Positions 7,231 to 13,265 are shown, counted from the first letter of the stretch. The stretch: DNA of 18,097 bases from PALSA-1180 sp964624625 (GCA_964624625.1 CAZUXW010000061.1:1-18097), one strand, 5' to 3'. Made by a program: numbers and translations. Notes: generated from the sequence alone by a model not told the origin.

Positions 7231-8364
7231 ATGACATTCCTGGCGTTGTTTTTTGGTTTCTTGGGCGTCTATTTGACGGCTTGCGCTTGGGATAATACAA
7301 GGCTTTTCCGAAAAGTTCCACCGGCGGACCAGGGCCGGAAGAAGTGGCCCCTGGTTTCCGTCTGTGTTCCCGCCAGGAACGAGGAATTGCGACTCCGGCC
7401 CTGCCTGGAGAGTTTCCTGGAACAGGACTATCCCCGGCTGGAGGTCCTGGTGTTGGACGACCAATCCACCGACGGAACCTATTCATTGCTCCGGGAATAC
7501 GCGGTGAAGTCCAAACGATTCAAGATCCTGCGGGGTAAACCCCTGCCGGAGGGCTGGGTCGGCAAGCCCTGGGCCTGCCACCAGTTGTCCCTCAAGGCCC
7601 GAGGCGAATGGCTCTTTTTCACCGACGCGGATACCTGGCATTCCCCGGATATGTTGAAACGCTCGGTCCAGGCGGCGGAAAGGGAAAAGGCGGACCTGCT
7701 TTCCTGCTTCACCCAACAGGAAACAGGGACATGGCTGGAATATCTTGTTATTCCCGTGATGGTTTTTTGCCTGATCGCCTTTTTACCGGTGAGGCGGGTT
7801 TTGAAAAAAGGAACCTTTTTCTCGAAATTCGCGGGAGCGGGGGGACAGTTCCTTTTGTTCCGGCGGAAAGCCTACCAAGCCATCGGGGGGCACACCTCGG
7901 TGAGGCATGAAATCGTGGAAGACTTAAAAATCGGGAACCACCTGGTGCAAGGAGGATTTCGGCTGGTTTTTTTGAACGGGGCGGACATGACCTTTTGCCG
8001 GATGTACCACTCGGCCAGGGACGTGTGGGAAGGATTCTCGAAGAACTTTTTCCCGGCCTTCGGATTCTCCCTGCCGAGGGCGCTGGCAAGTTATGGCTTT
8101 TTACTCGGGGTGACGGTTCTCCCCTTCGCCCTTTTAGTTTGGGCCCCGCCGGGAACCTTTCTCTTTAACGCGGCCTTAGGGCTGGCGGTTTTACAGGTGC
8201 TTTTACGGCTCAACCAAGCGGTTCGATACGGCCTTCCTCTCGCATCCTGTTTTCTCCATCCCTTGGGAAATCTTTTGTTCGTGCTGATCGGGTTTAATTC
8301 GATGAGATGGTTTTTAGTAAGGGGCTACGGCGTTTGGAAGGGGAGGACCTTGCGGCAAGAATAA
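7231..8364 (+). CDS. Membrane-anchored family 2 glycosyltransferase, possibly carotenoid-related
   Basis: The 377-residue product has an N-terminal membrane helix (about 1-20), then a GT2 domain: VCVPARNEE (44-52), VLVLDDQSTDGT (72-83), a LPEGWVGKPWACHQL segment (105-119), the nucleotide-sugar and metal motif FFTDADT (129-135) and an ED acceptor motif EIVEDLKIG (227-235). More membrane segments lie near 171-188 and in the C-terminal third (about 280-345). The LPEGWxGKxWA plus FTDADT combination is typical of the CrtQ/CruC/HpnB-like group, whose members act on carotenoid or hopanoid lipids. Pairing with a CrtC-like hydratase, which creates a hydroxyl group, suggests transfer of a sugar to a hydroxycarotenoid; that is inference. 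The ATG at 7231 has AAGG about 9 nt upstream, inside the crtC coding region. Confidence 0.75.
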   Translation: MTFLALFFGFLGVYLTACAWDNTRLFRKVPPADQGRKKWPLVSVCVPARNEELRLRPCLESFLEQDYPRLEVLVLDDQSTDGTYSLLREYAVKSKRFKILRGKPLPEGWVGKPWACHQLSLKARGEWLFFTDADTWHSPDMLKRSVQAAEREKADLLSCFTQQETGTWLEYLVIPVMVFCLIAFLPVRRVLKKGTFFSKFAGAGGQFLLFRRKAYQAIGGHTSVRHEIVEDLKIGNHLVQGGFRLVFLNGADMTFCRMYHSARDVWEGFSKNFFPAFGFSLPRALASYGFLLGVTVLPFALLVWAPPGTFLFNAALGLAVLQVLLRLNQAVRYGLPLASCFLHPLGNLLFVLIGFNSMRWFLVRGYGVWKGRTLRQE

Positions 8365-8381
8365 AATAAGACCTGATTGCG

Positions 8382-8464
8382 CCACCAAGTAAGACCGAAT
8401 GAAAAATTAGATCTATTTTTTTTCATCTTGGTTTGTTGTTCTTGGTGCCTTGGTGTCTTGGTGG
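8382..8464. repeat. Intergenic repeat of the CTTGGTGTCTTGGTGG type
   Basis: The 114-bp gap between the convergent glycosyltransferase and lipoprotein genes contains CCACCAAG (8382-8389) and, inverted, CTTGGTGG (8457-8464), with tandem TTGGTG words between 8427 and 8464 and an A/T-rich centre. It ends GTGGTGAAATAGGTTT, nearly the same as the end of the repeat near 1506-1520, so both are likely copies of one repeat family. As RNA it could fold into a stem between the two convergent genes. Confidence 0.55.
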
Positions 8465-8478
8465 TGAAATAGGTTTTT

Positions 8479-9366
8479 CTATTGGCCGTTGGAGTAGAGG
8501 GATGTCCCCAGCGTCGCTACGTCAAATTTCTCCTTCGTGGTCCTGTCATAACCCTTGATCCCGTGATGGGCCAGGAAGCCTTGCCCTTTTTGGAAGAAAA
8601 AATAATAACGGCGGTCCGGCGAGGGGATGGGCCCTAGGACCGGATTTTCCCTCGAGCCGAAGCAATTCTCAATCAAGTCTCCCGGCATTTCGGGGGGGAA
8701 GTTAAAGTCCGAAAGCAGTGACCGTTTCGAGGAAGCGAGGGGCACGCCTTGATGGGTGTCGGTCGAAACGGCCCAAAAGGACAAGCCGTCCTGTCCATCG
8801 CTTAACATGCAATAAAGGCTGTCCCCTTCCCTGGAAAGCCTCATCATCCCCGTGTCGTTGGTTTGGCCGCCCGATTGGCTTTCGGGAAAATCAAACAGGT
8901 TGGCGGTTTTCTGTTCCTGGTAATCGTAGACGATCAAATGGTTTAAATTTAAAAAATATAGTTTCTGGCCGTCCGGGGACCATTGGGGGCAGGCCACAGC
9001 GGTCATTTTGGAACCCTGGGAAAGGGCCTGGGCGTTATGGATGGTTTTAGGCTTGAGATGGGTTTCGTAATTCTCATCCAGGGTGAAAATCGTGATTTGA
9101 AAATCCTTGTCATAAACGCAGGCGACTTTGGTTTTGTCGGGGGAAAGGACGGCCTGGTAATAATAGCCGCCGATGATTTTTTGGTTCAGGGTTCCGTCGC
9201 CCCGGACCACATAGACCCCATCGCCGTTGGCATAGGCGAAGGCCACATCGTGGGGCCCCTTGCCCGGCACATCGTCCGAGCAGCCGCAAGCCAGTAAAAG
9301 GAGAAGAAGGAACCTGCCGGCTTTTCTTGGGCTTAATGGAGGGGGGTGGGAATGAATGGGAATCAG
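8479..9366 (-). CDS. Lipoprotein with TolB-like beta-propeller features, function unknown
   Basis: The mature part (about 275 residues) repeats motifs of the type LSPDKTKVACVYD, WSPDGQKLYFLN, LSREGDSLYCM and PSPDRRYYFFF, as in TolB/WD40-like propeller blades. The N-terminus holds a K/R pair (S-P-R-K-A-G-R), a run of leucines and a lipobox-like LLACGC, so the protein is probably exported and lipid-anchored. There is no ATG before the signal peptide. The only in-frame near-standard start far upstream is a TTG at 9432, which would overlap the preceding gene by 70 bp and give an odd 22-residue extension. A CTG at 9366 overlaps the upstream stop as CTGA, would give about 295 residues and is used here, but is uncertain. 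Last gene of a four-gene operon. Confidence 0.6.
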   Translation of the reverse strand: MIPIHSHPPPLSPRKAGRFLLLLLLACGCSDDVPGKGPHDVAFAYANGDGVYVVRGDGTLNQKIIGGYYYQAVLSPDKTKVACVYDKDFQITIFTLDENYETHLKPKTIHNAQALSQGSKMTAVACPQWSPDGQKLYFLNLNHLIVYDYQEQKTANLFDFPESQSGGQTNDTGMMRLSREGDSLYCMLSDGQDGLSFWAVSTDTHQGVPLASSKRSLLSDFNFPPEMPGDLIENCFGSRENPVLGPIPSPDRRYYFFFQKGQGFLAHHGIKGYDRTTKEKFDVATLGTSLYSNGQ

Positions 9367-9812
9367 CTTTTGGGCGGGGTGGAGGGGCCCTGTTTTTTCT
9401 TGGCGATTTCTTCCTGAACCACGCGGATCCAATCCTTCGCGTCGGTCTTGGGCGCGCTTGCCGGGTTGGGAATCAAGGGGCGGGGGGGGCTTTTAGCCGC
9501 CGCTTGGGACGCTAGTTTGCTTCTTTCCTTCGTTTTTTCCACGTAGGTTTTTTGGAGGTCGTCCAAAACCTCCCTCAGGACCTTTTTCTCGTCCAGGTTC
9601 AGGTTTCCGGAGGTCTTTTTGATGAGGGAGCCGATCATGTTAATGGTGATCCTGGCGCGGGCCAGGTTCAGTTCCTTATCCTTGTAGTAGGGGTGGACCA
9701 GTTCCCCCAAGTCGATCTTGGCGGAGGAAGCCAGCATGACAATCAGGTCGATGAAGTAATAATCGGTGATGCCCGACTCGCGATTGTCTTTATAGTTTTC
9801 CGTCAAGGCCAT
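9363..9812 (-). CDS. DUF1844 family protein
   Basis: The 149-residue product shows the DUF1844 pattern: a segment FIDLIVMLASSAKIDLGEL (20-38), then a helix with LNLARARITINMIGSLIKK (49-66) and TSGNLNLDEKKVLREVLDDL (67-86), corresponding to the family's K-T-x-G-N-L-T-x-E-E. Function is unknown; the protein is probably cytosolic. The C-terminal third (about 95-149) is a Ser/Ala/Pro-rich linker ending in a short helix, KDWIRVVQEEIAKKK. A very similar KDAWIRAV motif ends the upstream DUF6062 protein. The ATG at 9812 lies 2 bp after that gene's stop, so the two are probably translationally coupled. The stop overlaps the likely start of the downstream lipoprotein gene. Confidence 0.75.
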   Translation of the reverse strand: MALTENYKDNRESGITDYYFIDLIVMLASSAKIDLGELVHPYYKDKELNLARARITINMIGSLIKKTSGNLNLDEKKVLREVLDDLQKTYVEKTKERSKLASQAAAKSPPRPLIPNPASAPKTDAKDWIRVVQEEIAKKKQGPSTPPKS

Positions 9813-9814
9813 GG

Positions 9815-10450
9815 TTATTCCCTTTCGCCGCTGACCGCCCGGACCGCCCGGATCCAGGCGTCTTTTTCGGGGCCCAACGACTCATGAGACCGATGATAAT
9901 CTTGTTTACCGAGAAATTCATTTAAATCTTTGAGGATGAGCTCCAAGGCTTTTTTGCCGGTTTCATAAAGGTTTTTCCGCCGGAGGGTGGACATTTTTTG
10001 AGCCAAGGTTTTTTCGAGATGATTCAAGCAGAGAATTCCGCGCTCGGAAAAAGCGGAGCGGAGTTTCTCCGACTCGCTCCAGCTCAGGGCGAACTGTTGG
10101 AGGTTGGCCTTGTCCCGGCTTTTTTCGGATTCGCAGAGGGGGCAGGGTTTTGGCTTGGGGCCGCCCCAAATCTTGGGGCTGGCAGAAAGGTGGGCCAGGC
10201 CTTTTTCCAACAGGCTTCCGTAAATGACGGCCATCCCCAAATGCCTTCCCTGATGGACGCCCTGCCAGGCATGTCGGTTGCAAAAACCCCTGGACCGAAA
10301 AAGGGCTTCCCGGGAGAGGGGATCGGTGACGGATTCCTCTAAAAGGGATTTGAGATGCTCGTGGACGTAATCATGGAGGAGGAAGCAAAGGGGACAGCGG
10401 CCCACCTGCATGACTTCAATATAACGGTCCGGGTCGGCGAGAAGGGCCAT
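9815..10450 (-). CDS. DUF6062-like protein with two CxxC/CxxH modules
   Basis: The 211-residue product has two matching cysteine modules: CPLC (Cys19, Cys22) with R-G-F-C-N-R-H (Cys57, His60), and CPLC (Cys103, Cys106) with G-I-L-C-L-N-H (Cys141, His144). Each could bind one zinc or other metal as CxxC + CxxH. The V-T-D-P-x-x-R-E-x-L-x-x-x-R-G-F-C sequence (41-57) is typical of the DUF6062 family as I recall it; function is unknown. No signal peptide or membrane segment is seen. The C-terminus ends in KDAWIRAVRAVSGERE. The ATG at 10450 lacks a clear ribosome binding site, and the gene starts 23 bp after the upstream lipoprotein gene, so coupling is likely. Second gene of the operon. Confidence 0.65.
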   Translation of the reverse strand: MALLADPDRYIEVMQVGRCPLCFLLHDYVHEHLKSLLEESVTDPLSREALFRSRGFCNRHAWQGVHQGRHLGMAVIYGSLLEKGLAHLSASPKIWGGPKPKPCPLCESEKSRDKANLQQFALSWSESEKLRSAFSERGILCLNHLEKTLAQKMSTLRRKNLYETGKKALELILKDLNEFLGKQDYHRSHESLGPEKDAWIRAVRAVSGERE

Positions 10451-10473
10451 GAAACTATTTTTTCATCGTCATT

Positions 10474-11043
10474 TTAAAATAGTTTTTTGGTCCAGATGGA
10501 CGGTTCGGAATCCGTTTCATCCTCGATTTTGTTCTTCACTCCGGTAAAGCCGCTGACCGGGGAAAGGCCGCCCACGGGAGGATTGGGCTGTGAGTAATCG
10601 CCGGATTGACTTTTGTTTTTGAGGAACCAGCCGATACCGCCGAGGGCTAGGACGAGAAGAACCCACCAAATCCAATGGGAGCCGCCCTTCGCGGGAGGAA
10701 CGGAGGCGTCCACGGGAGGGGCGGTGTTGGGCGTGGCGGCAGCCGCGGCGGTTTCCGGCGTCGCGGCCGGGGTTCCGGGGGTCAGGGTGATTTTGGTTTC
10801 CTTGCCGTTCTTGGTGCGTTTGATTTTTTCCACATAGGTGTTGATGGGGGCCTCGTGCTTCTCGCCGGCGATTCCCAAATCGCTGCTGGCGGTGGCAACA
10901 GGGGTCGGCGAAGCTTCGGGGCTCAAGACGGTTTCAGCGGCTTTTTGGCTTTTGACATTTCCGGAGCCGCCGCAGGCCGGCAAAAGAACAACCGCGAAAG
11001 CTAAAAAAGCGAGGAAGGTAAAGCGTTGCGTTAAGGTGGTCAA
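10474..11043 (-). CDS. Lipoprotein with proline/alanine-rich linker and C-terminal membrane helix, function unknown
   Basis: The 189-residue product begins MTTLTQRFTFLAFLAFAVVLLPACGG, a signal peptide with lipobox LPAC, so Cys24 would be lipidated. The mature part has Thr/Pro/Ala-rich low-complexity stretches (about 38-55 and 86-119) and one strong transmembrane segment (HWIWWVLLVLALGGIGWFL, about 123-141), followed by a short charged tail ending SIWTKKLF. A protein anchored at both ends is unusual. The start codon is TTG at 11043 with GGAGAG 6 nt upstream, and no ATG fits better. It is the first gene of the four-gene operon running to 8479. I do not recognise a family. Confidence 0.6.
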   Translation of the reverse strand: MTTLTQRFTFLAFLAFAVVLLPACGGSGNVKSQKAAETVLSPEASPTPVATASSDLGIAGEKHEAPINTYVEKIKRTKNGKETKITLTPGTPAATPETAAAAATPNTAPPVDASVPPAKGGSHWIWWVLLVLALGGIGWFLKNKSQSGDYSQPNPPVGGLSPVSGFTGVKNKIEDETDSEPSIWTKKLF

Positions 11044-11197
11044 AGGACTCTCCAGGGATTCAATAATTCCACAGGTTTATTTTACCTAAGCCGGGGGAGA
11101 CAGGGAAGCAAAAGAAGCGGAATTGGGGAATGACGATAAGTGGGGGGGTGTGAGCGGTCCAGCCGTAGGGTTTATCTTTTTGACACTACCAAATATA
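11044..11197. other. Intergenic gap upstream of the four-gene operon
   Basis: This 154-bp gap separates tRNA-Ser(GCT) from the first lipoprotein gene. It must hold the promoter of the operon unless transcription reads through from the tRNA genes. I see no convincing -35/-10 pair, no strong hairpin with a T run and no ORF. Confidence 0.4.
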
Positions 11198-11289
11198 TGG
11201 CGGAGAGAAAGGGATTCGAACCCTTGAAAGGATGTTACTCCTTTAACGGTTTAGCAAACCGTCGCCTTCAGCCGCTCGGCCATCTCTCC
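11198..11289 (-). tRNA. tRNA-Ser(GCT)
   Basis: The minus strand folds as a class II tRNA. The acceptor stem is GGAGAGA/TCTCTCC, the discriminator is G and CCA is encoded. The anticodon arm is ACGGT-TTGCTAA-ACCGT with anticodon GCT, the long variable arm pairs AAAGGA with TCCTTT, and the T arm is AAGGG-TTCGAAT-CCCTT. The 92-nt length including CCA fits tRNA-Ser reading AGC/AGU. It lies 114 bp downstream of tRNA-Ser(TGA) on the same strand. Confidence 0.96.
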
Positions 11290-11365
11290 GTGTCGGATAA
11301 ATAAACTAGTTTAAGTTTTACAGCCGCTTTATTGATACTCCGCCTAATCGGCCTGCCACGGTCAA

Positions 11366-11394
11366 CCCGGATTTTTCTTTTCGAAAAAGCCGGG
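11366..11394. repeat. Hairpin between the two tRNA-Ser genes
   Basis: CCCGG (11366-11370) pairs with CCGGG (11390-11394) and TTTTTC (11372-11377) with GAAAAA (11383-11388) around a 5-nt loop, with one mismatch between the two stems. It starts 9 bp after the 3' end of tRNA-Ser(TGA) in the direction of transcription. It lacks a T run after the stem, so it may be a processing signal or weak terminator. Confidence 0.5.
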
Positions 11395-11403
11395 TGCATC
11401 GAA

Positions 11404-11490
11404 TGGCGGAGGGTGCAGGACTCGAACCTGCAAGGGGTTTCCCCCGGTGGATTTCAAGTCCACTGCCTTACCAATTAGGACTAACCCTCC
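11404..11490 (-). tRNA. tRNA-Ser(TGA)
   Basis: The minus strand folds as a class II tRNA. The acceptor stem is GGAGGGT/ACCCTCC, the discriminator is G and CCA is encoded. The anticodon arm is GTGGA-CTTGAAA-TCCAC with anticodon TGA, the variable arm pairs GGGG with CCCC, and the T arm is GCAGG-TTCGAGT-CCTGC. The length is 87 nt with CCA. Its 5' end lies 37 bp from the stop codon of a tyrosine recombinase gene, which marks it as the probable junction of the integrated element. Confidence 0.96.
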
Positions 11491-11527
11491 ATCTCCATGA
11501 AAACACTGCACTAAAAGAAAAATTCTA

Positions 11528-12640
11528 TCAGCCGACGACCTGTGAAACCTCCGTTTTCGACCCCTGTGTCCTATAGGAGTCCTTGGAGTCCTTGAAGCGC
11601 CTGACTTTCGCCAAAGCGTCCAAGCGGTCTTCCCGGTCGATGCGGTCGTACTTGCGAAAGACCGCGTAAGTCTTATGCCCGGATATCGACATGATCGTTG
11701 AATCACTCACTCCGGCTTTCCGAAAGTTCGTGACCGCGCAATGCCTCAAATCATGGAAACGAAAGTCCGAGATTTTAGCACGCTGGCACGCCCGCAGGAA
11801 GGCCGTTTTTGGATCTTTCAACCCATGACCCCGGAAGTTAAAGACAAATGGGCTTCCCAAGACCTTGGGTATCTTCTGGAAAAGGTCTTTTAAACCCTCG
11901 TCCAGTGGAATTTCCCGCTGCTCCTGCGTCTTGGTGTCCTCGGACTTTAAGGTGATAACTCCTGCCTTCAAGTCCACCTGGTCCCACTTCAACCCCGTGA
12001 TCTCACCCCGCCTCATGCCCGTGTCGTAAGCCAACTGCACGACGGGCTGGTAATGCGGGGAGCAATGATCCAACAACCTTTGAAATTCTTCGGAAGTCAG
12101 GGTCCGGTTCCGGGAAGTCTCACGAAACATCCGCAAGCCCTCCACGGGATTCCGGTCGATCTGCCGGTTGATCAACGCCCTTCGGACGATGGTCTTCAAG
12201 CAAGCCATTTCCCGGTTCAGGGTGGAACCCTTCAGGCTCCTGCCCCTCTCCTCGGCCTTCTTCTTTCGGAACGCCAAATAGTCCTCGACCAAATTGGGCG
12301 TCAGGCTTTCCAGGGGCCGCGCCCCGAAGAAAGCCCTCAACGCCTTGACAGAAACAAGGTCCCTGCGGTGGCTCTTTTTCCTGGCCTCTGAAAAGGCCAG
12401 GAAGGAATCCGCCGCCTCGTTGAACGTGACCCTCGGCCTCTCTTCGGCCAAGTATTTCCCGTTCGCGATTTCCTGGTAGTGCTCGGCCAAAATCCGCTTG
12501 GCTTGCGCCATGGGGATAAGACCCAACCGGACCCTTTTCCGTCGGGAGAGGCCATCGGCCTCTACCCGGTAGTCGAGGAAGTATCCTTTCTCATCCTTCC
12601 GCAAAAACTGCGGAAGCCCATGAACATTAGGCTGACTCAT
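11528..12640 (-). CDS. int: Tyrosine recombinase / site-specific integrase
   Basis: The 370-residue product has an N-terminal arm-binding-type region (about 1-65), a core-binding SAM-like domain (about 70-165) and a C-terminal catalytic domain. All catalytic residues are visible: Arg210 in TGMRRGEI, Lys237 in EDTKTQE, His296 and Arg299 in FHDLRH, His322 in SGHKTY and the nucleophile Tyr331 in FRKYDRI. It would integrate and, with the adjacent HTH protein, excise the element. The ATG at 12640 overlaps the upstream stop as ATGA and has its own strong AGGAGG ribosome binding site. The position next to tRNA-Ser(TGA) is typical of integrases of genomic islands, but the gene lies at the 5' end of the tRNA, not the 3' end. 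The enzyme looks complete and functional. Confidence 0.95.
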   Translation of the reverse strand: MSQPNVHGLPQFLRKDEKGYFLDYRVEADGLSRRKRVRLGLIPMAQAKRILAEHYQEIANGKYLAEERPRVTFNEAADSFLAFSEARKKSHRRDLVSVKALRAFFGARPLESLTPNLVEDYLAFRKKKAEERGRSLKGSTLNREMACLKTIVRRALINRQIDRNPVEGLRMFRETSRNRTLTSEEFQRLLDHCSPHYQPVVQLAYDTGMRRGEITGLKWDQVDLKAGVITLKSEDTKTQEQREIPLDEGLKDLFQKIPKVLGSPFVFNFRGHGLKDPKTAFLRACQRAKISDFRFHDLRHCAVTNFRKAGVSDSTIMSISGHKTYAVFRKYDRIDREDRLDALAKVRRFKDSKDSYRTQGSKTEVSQVVG

Positions 12641-12900
12641 ACAACCCTCCTAATGTCCCCAGCACCTGGCATTTTATCACCCCCAAAAGGGGGGAAGGGA
12701 AGAGGTTTTTGAAATACCTTCAGGAAGACCGAATGCCAAACCATGGGGTGTTTTCCCACCTTGACGGAGGGAAGCTTTCCAAGCTGCCTCCAATATCGGA
12801 CGGTATGAACAGAAACCTTGGCCTTCTCAGCCACTTCGCCTTCCGTCAGCAGATAGTCCTGATTACTTCCCCGGCGGTCGTTTCTTCTGCGTTCCGTCAT
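12637..12900 (-). CDS. Excisionase-like helix-turn-helix protein
   Basis: The 87-residue product contains a MerR/AlpA-type (HTH_17) DNA-binding domain: LLTEGEVAEKAKVSVHTVRY (17-36), then WRQLGKLPSVKVGKHPMVW (37-55). Such proteins next to integrases usually act as excisionases or recombination directionality factors, or as activators of element genes. The ATG has GGAGGT 5 nt upstream and overlaps the preceding ORF by 4 bp; the stop overlaps the int start by 4 bp. The last 20 or so codons run through a short CCCCC-AAAA-GGGGG hairpin (12680-12693) and look less conserved. Role inferred from domain and position. Confidence 0.75.
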   Translation of the reverse strand: MTERRRNDRRGSNQDYLLTEGEVAEKAKVSVHTVRYWRQLGKLPSVKVGKHPMVWHSVFLKVFQKPLPFPPFGGDKMPGAGDIRRVV

Positions 12901-13265
12901 TGTCTACCTCCCCAAATATGATTTAAAAAAATAAATGACCCCGAAGGGGACAACCCTTCAGGGAAAGGTGTGGAAAACCCCGCCTGGCCCGACAGGGACA
13001 GCTCGGGGGGTTTTCCACGGTGTTTCCGTTCGCCTTTAGTCTTTTCTTCTTCTACTTCTTCTATCCTCACGCCCACGCCCACACTAATTTTGTTGTTATA
13101 GATGCCAGCCCCCACTCCCGTATTCCAGTACTCACATAGTGATACTGGGGGAGTGGGGGCTGGCGTCGCAGAACAACAAAATTCCCCTCTTTCGTGGGCG
13201 TTTCTTTTAATTTTGGGTTGAGTCTGAGTCAACCTCTGAGTCAAGTTTTTAGTCGTTCGGTTCAT
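12897..13265 (-). CDS. Uncertain 122-codon ORF spanning a cluster of inverted repeats
   Basis: The ORF fits exactly between its neighbours: its ATG overlaps the stop of the replication-relaxation gene (ATGA) and its stop overlaps the excisionase start (ATGA). A GAGGGA sequence lies about 8 nt before the ATG. That supports translation. Against it, the predicted protein is low in complexity (LTQRLTQTQ, ATPAPTPP, TGVGAGIY, ISVGVGV, IEEVEEEK), matches no family I know, and a large share of it is encoded by the arms of hairpins. It may be a small real protein, or a frame kept open to pass ribosomes through a cis-acting DNA region. No conserved residues or membrane segment can be named. Confidence 0.4.
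   Translation of the reverse strand: MNRTTKNLTQRLTQTQPKIKRNAHERGEFCCSATPAPTPPVSLCEYWNTGVGAGIYNNKISVGVGVRIEEVEEEKTKGERKHRGKPPELSLSGQAGFSTPFPEGLSPSGSFIFLNHIWGGRQ
12970..13018. repeat. 12-bp perfect inverted repeat
   Basis: GTGGAAAACCCC (12970-12981) and GGGGTTTTCCAC (13007-13018) are perfect complements around a 25-nt loop. A smaller stem, GAAGGG (12943-12948) and CCCTTC (12954-12959), lies just to the left. Both are in the leader of the excisionase gene and inside the 122-codon ORF. The arms contain no T run typical of a terminator. Confidence 0.7.
13076..13200. repeat. Long three-part stem-loop inside the mobile element
   Basis: Three nested perfect stems share one axis. The outer is CGCCCAC (13076-13082) and GTGGGCG (13194-13200). 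The middle is AATTTTGTTGTT (13086-13097) and AACAACAAAATT (13172-13183). The inner is GCCAGCCCCCACTCCC (13104-13119) and its complement (13149-13164). The tip adds CCAGTA/TACTGG (13125-13130, 13143-13148) and TCAC/GTGA (13132-13135, 13139-13142) with a 3-nt loop. The unpaired segments between stems differ on the two sides. It resembles no terminator, riboswitch or attC site I know. Candidate for a cis-acting site of the element. Confidence 0.8.
13223..13244. repeat. Tandem 10-bp repeat at 12-bp spacing
   Basis: TCTGAGTCAA occurs at 13223-13232 and again at 13235-13244, so the copies lie about one helical turn apart on the same face. They stand beside the long stem-loop and near the start of the 122-codon ORF. 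Such pairs often bind a recombination, nicking or replication protein; here that is a guess. Confidence 0.5.

Noticed and set aside
10613..11004. Gly/Arg-rich plus-strand frames opposite the first lipoprotein gene
   Set aside because: They are complements of its Ala/Pro-rich linker codons.
12680..12694. Terminator between excisionase and integrase genes
   Set aside because: The CCCCC-AAAA-GGGGG hairpin is not followed by a T run on the minus strand and lies within the excisionase coding region.
13076..13200. Integron attC site
   Set aside because: The paired ends read GTTGTT...AACAAC, the reverse of the AAC...GTT order required of attC boxes, and there is no gene-cassette array or integron integrase.
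13076..13200. Small transposable element (MITE) with 12-bp terminal repeats
   Set aside because: No flanking target-site duplication is visible and the pairing continues both inside and outside the 12-bp arms, so the 12-bp arms are not true ends.
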